Source of the DNA: a virus
DNA: 20,683 nucleotides
IMG/VR virus record: IMGVR_UViG_3300034073_001225
Location: 1-20,683 of that record
Strand: one strand, 5' to 3'
A program made the translations under genes and the position numbers. Shown here one piece after another: positions 20,197-20,683 of this stretch (within the stretch, counting starts at the first letter, position 1; each line of letters starts with the position of its first letter). The notes under the pieces were generated by a model. The model searched no databases. It was not told where the DNA came from and worked only from the letters and a program-made list of their open reading frames with translations.

Positions 20197-20683
20197 GCAG
20201 TCAACTCCTTCATGATTGGCTTCCAGTAAGCGTCATAAACCTTGTCTGCTCGGTATTGGTCAGCAAAGGCCACAGCCTCGTCAGACACGCCTCTAGGAGC
20301 CTCGTAGGCGTCAATCAGAGCCTCTACGATGGACGGCACCTGTGGGGTGCAGAACCAAGACTTCTGATGACTATCCCAGAACGGCTGAATCGCCACAGCT
20401 GACCCAACCCCAACCAACTCAGGCTGAGCGGTGTAGTCAGAAACGATGACCCGTGTACCGCAGGCCTGAGCCTCGATAACAGGGATACCGAAACCCTCAC
20501 CCATCGAGCAAGCCAACAACACATCCGAAGCCGTGTACAACGCAGCCAACGCCTGCTGAGGGAAACCAGTCCGATACGCATACGGGTCAACAATCTTGTA
20601 TTGCTCAGGCTTCACACCACACGCATCCAACAGATGCACAAGGTTGATACCACCCATCGCACCATCACGCTCCGTGTGTAGAT
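20166..20683 (-). CDS. GT-B glycosyltransferase (GT4-like), 5' part cut by window edge
   Basis: The C-terminal half of a GT-B enzyme, open through the window edge at base 20683, so the ATG at 20657 is only an internal Met. It shows L-Y-T-A-S-D-V-L-L-A-C-S-M-G-E-G-F-G-I-P followed by VIEAQACGTRVIVSD, the nucleotide-sugar binding site of GT4-type glycosyltransferases; the two Glu are the E-x7-E-like pair. It heads a sugar cassette with the GT2 and MptE-like genes downstream. Confidence 0.85.
   Translation of the reverse strand, partial: LHTERDGAMGGINLVHLLDACGVKPEQYKIVDPYAYRTGFPQQALAALYTASDVLLACSMGEGFGIPVIEAQACGTRVIVSDYTAQPELVGVGSAVAIQPFWDSHQKSWFCTPQVPSIVEALIDAYEAPRGVSDEAVAFADQYRADKVYDAYWKPIMKELTAWCQSSSSPS

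Overview
This window is a contiguous piece of a tailed double-stranded DNA phage (siphovirus-type), or a prophage of one. Every supported gene lies on the minus strand and is read from high to low coordinates. The host is most likely an actinobacterium. The evidence is a WhiB-type iron-sulfur regulator, a VanY-type endolysin next to an r1t-like holin, and a secreted protein with a long Thr-rich stalk of a style common in Acidimicrobiia-like and freshwater actinobacteria. The host assignment is inference. No integrase, tRNA or CRISPR array is visible.

Layout in transcription order (right to left). 20683-18875 is a three-gene sugar cassette: a GT-B glycosyltransferase cut by the window edge, a GT-A family 2 glycosyltransferase and an MptE/DUF115-like protein. 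18862-16280 holds head-tail connection and tail genes: connector, tail terminator/completion protein, major tail protein, a tail-assembly chaperone pair joined by a predicted -1 frameshift, and a gp10-like protein. A stand-alone primase-like gene (16239-15529) interrupts the tail genes. The tape measure protein, a minor tail protein and a small fibre-like protein follow (15519-11744). The lysis region (11744-8709) has a Thr-rich surface protein, three small membrane proteins including a likely r1t-type holin, an M15 peptidase endolysin and a possible small DNA-binding protein. A metallophosphoesterase follows (8725-7757).

A second part appears to be driven by its own promoters. The promoter at 7420-7447 serves two small CxxH/CxxC proteins, a ribbon-helix-helix regulator, a secreted transglycosylase, a membrane protein, WhiB and a PD-(D/E)XK nuclease. 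The promoter at 5266-5293 serves a RecB/Cas4-like exonuclease, an unknown helical protein and an SSB-like protein. A run of nine tightly overlapping mini-genes (20-83 aa) follows, several coiled-coil or Cys-rich. It leads into a primase-polymerase/helicase that runs off the left edge.

Most junctions are start/stop overlaps (ATGA, TAATG, TGATG), which implies translational coupling. Several genes were recovered that are too short for ordinary ORF calling: the 20-aa membrane peptide, a 30-aa Cys peptide, the 43-aa and 50-aa regulatory proteins, a 53-aa membrane protein and the 40-aa frameshift extension of the tail chaperone. Gaps between genes are at most about 105 bases, so no stretch over 300 bases lacks a gene. 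No convincing intrinsic terminator was seen.
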